A stretch of 64,000 nucleotides of DNA, from contig NZ_JAKZAM010000005.1 in NCBI RefSeq assembly GCF_022538055.1, positions 62,001 to 126,000 of the forward strand, given 5' to 3'. The stretch's first letter is position 1; every line of letters starts with the position of its first letter. The position numbers and the translations under genes were made by a program. The DNA comes from Cognataquiflexum nitidum. Its GTDB lineage: Bacteria > Bacteroidota > Bacteroidia > Cytophagales > Cyclobacteriaceae. Shown one piece after another: positions 61,679 through 64,000 of the stretch. The notes beneath the pieces are model-generated. The model ran no database searches. It was not told where the DNA came from and saw only the letters and a program-made list of their open reading frames with translations.

Positions 61679-63459
61679 AAAATATTTCCAGAAAAGCCTT
61701 CATAAAACAAACTATCGGTATTGGGATTTCATCTTCTTTAATTCCTTTAAATACCGGTCTATTTGCATTTGGAAATGATTCTGCTGATGGTATATCCCAG
61801 CTAATGGAAAAGCTTGTAAAAGGAAGTAATAAAAATGTTTCAAACTTGCTTAAACCCGAAAATGCAAGGCTTACCACATATACTAGGCAGCAAGGGTATG
61901 ATTTTGCAATACTCTGTGCTGCATATTCATACCGAAGTTCTAGTTATTTTCAGAAAAGGGAAGTTATCGAAAGACTAAAAACGTTAATTGAGTTTTTGCT
62001 TTCTATGCAAAATGCCGATGGAACAATGGATTCAGGTAATCTTGAATCACCACCAGATACGGCCTTTGTCATGGAGCCGCTATGCGCTGCAGCCAAAATT
62101 CTTCTAGATCAAAAAGACAAGAATCTTGAGGAGATAAAATCCTTATTACAGCTATTTATTGTCAAGGCAGGAGAAGGTCTACTGACAGGAGGAATTCACA
62201 CTCCAAATCACCGTTGGGTTCTCAGTTCGGCTTTGGCCAAAATAAACAGAGTTTATCCAGACAAAAGGTACGTGGCAAGGATTGATGAATGGCTTTCGGA
62301 AGGGATATTTATCGATAAGGATGGACATTATCCCGAACGAAGTATGAATTATTCAGCTGTAGAAAATGAAGCTTTTATCACTATGGCGCGTTTGCTGAAT
62401 AGAGATGAACTTCTCGAGCCCGTAAGAATAAACCTTCGAATGACTTATTACTATATGGAACCAAATGGTGATTTGGTCACATTTGATTCGAGGCGTCAAG
62501 ATCAATATTCTGAAAAAAGTATAATTAATCAATATTTAAACTACAGGTTCATCGCAATAAAAGACAAGGATCCATTTTTTGCTGCCATTTGTGGATTAAT
62601 TGAGAAACTTGAAGGCTTTGAAAATGAAATTATCGATAAAGGGCTCTATTATTTTATTGAAGAACCATTCCTTCAAAATGAACTTCCTATTCAGGAAAAG
62701 CTACCATTGAATTACGAAACAGTATTCAGTACAAGCTCTTTAGCCAGAATCAGAAGAAATGAAATGAGTATGACCATTTTTGGAGGGGTGGACTGGCCTT
62801 TGATTATTGCTTCAGGTAGATCAATAAGTCCTAATTTCTTTTCTTTTAGAAAAGGAGCAGCGATTTTAAAACACATGAGAATTTCTTCTTCTTTCTTTAA
62901 TATGGGACACTTTAGGAGTAATGGACTTGAAGTGGATGACGGGGTATATACGCTATATAAAAAACTAGAGGCACCTTACTACCAACCCCTTCCTGAGAAT
63001 TTAAGGAGACCCGATGGTGACTATGATCTTACTCCCAGTGTTGACGGGAGATTTTGGAGCAAAATGTCATTTGAAAAAAGACCTGTCAGTAATGTGAAAA
63101 CATTAGAAACTAAAGTAAAAATTAAAGAATCAAATGGGGAAGTTTCAATGGAAGTTGAAGTCATCGGTTTGGAAGGAGTACCTGTCACGATTGAGCTATG
63201 TTTTCATGAAAATGGAATTTTATCAGGTGTAGAAAGTGTCGGTGACAATCAGAATAATTCATATCTACCGTATGATTTTGGCACATTTTCCTCTGGAAAA
63301 GACAGAATAACCTTTGGTCCCGGTCTGAAAAAGCATCAAAATATTTATCGGCTAGATGGTGAAATGTATTCAGTACATTTTGGAACTCTTCGGGGGACAG
63401 GTCAGCATGTTTACCTAACCGGATATACCCCATTTTCTCATACGCTAACATTCAAATAG
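61675..63459 (+). CDS. Secreted alpha-toroid protein, heparinase II/III-like (putative lyase)
   Basis: A 594-residue exported protein. The N-terminus ISRKAFIKQTIGIGISSSL resembles a Tat-type signal with RK in place of RR. Residues about 40-320 are helix-rich and suggest an alpha/alpha toroid (YRSSSYFQKREVIERLKTLIEF, HTPNHRWVLSSALAKI, YPERSMNYSAVENEAFITMA). About 330-594 are beta-rich. This order resembles polysaccharide lyases of the heparinase II/III and related folds, and SMNYSAVENEAF is similar to their substrate-site motif. The family was not securely recognised. It is coupled by overlap to the phosphatase gene and followed 10 bp later by a DUF4861 gene. Confidence 0.5.
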   Translation: MKNISRKAFIKQTIGIGISSSLIPLNTGLFAFGNDSADGISQLMEKLVKGSNKNVSNLLKPENARLTTYTRQQGYDFAILCAAYSYRSSSYFQKREVIERLKTLIEFLLSMQNADGTMDSGNLESPPDTAFVMEPLCAAAKILLDQKDKNLEEIKSLLQLFIVKAGEGLLTGGIHTPNHRWVLSSALAKINRVYPDKRYVARIDEWLSEGIFIDKDGHYPERSMNYSAVENEAFITMARLLNRDELLEPVRINLRMTYYYMEPNGDLVTFDSRRQDQYSEKSIINQYLNYRFIAIKDKDPFFAAICGLIEKLEGFENEIIDKGLYYFIEEPFLQNELPIQEKLPLNYETVFSTSSLARIRRNEMSMTIFGGVDWPLIIASGRSISPNFFSFRKGAAILKHMRISSSFFNMGHFRSNGLEVDDGVYTLYKKLEAPYYQPLPENLRRPDGDYDLTPSVDGRFWSKMSFEKRPVSNVKTLETKVKIKESNGEVSMEVEVIGLEGVPVTIELCFHENGILSGVESVGDNQNNSYLPYDFGTFSSGKDRITFGPGLKKHQNIYRLDGEMYSVHFGTLRGTGQHVYLTGYTPFSHTLTFK

Positions 63460-63469
63460 AAATCATTAA

Positions 63470-64000
63470 ATGAATTTTAAAAAGCCAATCAAACTGCCCG
63501 TAATGATTATAGCACCTCTGCTGCTTTTGATCTCTTGTTTTCAAGCACCTTTGGAAAATAATTATGTAGTAAATATTGAAAACACTGAGGATTTTGATTT
63601 AAAAAATAAACCGGTTTTGATCAGCCGATCTGAATTTCAGGGTTTGGATCCCGAATTATTCCCACTACTGCTATCTCCAAATAATGACACTATACCTGTC
63701 CAAGTTGATGATTTGGATGGAGATGGGAGCTGGGATGAGTTGTTTTTTGTATTTGATATCAAAGCGATGTCAAAAGAAGTACTTGAATTGAAATGGTCAA
63801 AAAATAAAATATTTTTTGATCCAAAAGTAGCTGTGCGTTTTGGTGTAAGGGCTTCAGAGGAAGATATAGTCAGAAAATCAAAAGCTGATATATTTTATCC
63901 CAATCAATTACCGGGTATGACGGGCTACCAGCCTTATCAGACTGATGGACCCTCTTGGGAAAATGACATGGTAGGTTTTAGACATTATCTGGATGGAAGA
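63470..64000 (+). CDS. DUF4861-family lipoprotein, 3' end outside window
   Basis: At least 177 codons, open to the window edge. A lipobox ending LLISC (Cys about residue 23) indicates lipidation. The mature part contains LLSPNNDTIPVQVDDLDGDG, DELFFVFDI and GYQPYQTDGPSWENDMVGFR, the pattern of DUF4861 proteins, common in Bacteroidota polysaccharide-use loci and of unknown function. It is 10 bp after the toroid gene, so the three genes form one operon. Confidence 0.75.
   Translation, partial: MNFKKPIKLPVMIIAPLLLLISCFQAPLENNYVVNIENTEDFDLKNKPVLISRSEFQGLDPELFPLLLSPNNDTIPVQVDDLDGDGSWDELFFVFDIKAMSKEVLELKWSKNKIFFDPKVAVRFGVRASEEDIVRKSKADIFYPNQLPGMTGYQPYQTDGPSWENDMVGFRHYLDGR

Noticed and set aside
61675-61745. 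Secure Tat signal on the toroid protein
   Set aside because: Sequence has RK rather than RR and could equally be a Sec signal; kept only as a remark.
1-64000. CRISPR arrays, tRNA or rRNA genes, prophage or transposase genes
   Set aside because: No regularly spaced repeats, no credible tRNA T-arm with matching stem, no rRNA-like stretch, and no integrase or transposase frame was recognised.

Overview
The window reads as a chromosomal segment of a Bacteroidota bacterium, most likely order Cytophagales and plausibly family Cyclobacteriaceae (the family is inference). The support is a SusC/SusD pair, YfhO and PorT-type outer-membrane proteins, TANNTTTG promoter boxes, an almost complete lack of Shine-Dalgarno sequences, a Nudix-type arabinose regulator, and AT-rich intergenic DNA. 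No rRNA, tRNA, CRISPR array, prophage or intact transposase was seen.

Layout. 1-3272: exbD/tonB energy-transduction genes in a tight operon with folC and trmB. 3.3-8.0 kb: a GNAT gene, a repeat-containing gap, a large secreted protein joining a sugar-hydrolase-like region to an FGE-sulfatase domain, and arfB. 8.0-20.8 kb: uronate island. It has uxaB and uxaA (galacturonate branch), kduI and a kduD-like dehydrogenase (unsaturated uronate branch from pectin or alginate-type lyases), kdgK and kdgA (shared lower pathway), a dlgD/yiaK-like reductase, a LacI regulator and a TRAP transporter (dctPQM). 21.2-26.2 kb: housekeeping and stress genes (pfkA-mgsA, mscL, an ECF sigma/membrane protein/Spy-like trio, a tandem universal stress protein). 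26.5-32.4 kb: a candidate structured RNA and a four-gene surface-polysaccharide cluster. 33.3-40.7 kb: arabinose locus (araA, Nudix araR, GH51 arabinofuranosidase, araB, araD) with a YefM/YoeB-type toxin-antitoxin pair between araB and araD. 40.8-43.5 kb: ffh, an outer-membrane barrel, and an orphan DprA-type winged helix.

43.8-64.0 kb is the most interesting part. A LacI regulator is followed by an eight-gene myo-inositol operon (iolJ, B, C, D, a sodium symporter, iolA, E, G). Then come a SusC/SusD pair and, past a terminator, a secreted purple-acid-phosphatase-like enzyme, a heparinase-like toroid protein and a DUF4861 lipoprotein cut by the window end. The same 17-bp sequence, containing the perfect palindrome GCAAACGTTTGC, lies upstream of both the iol operon and susC. 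This suggests one regulon in which an outer-membrane pump feeds an inositol-containing nutrient into inositol catabolism.

Three dispersed intergenic repeat families were found by eye. One is a roughly 200-bp MITE-like element with imperfect terminal inverted repeats and a long central hairpin (three copies). One is a roughly 160-bp AT-rich repeat (three copies). One is a diverged roughly 150-bp repeat (two copies). A GIY-YIG endonuclease gene with two in-frame stops lies next to one MITE-like copy.
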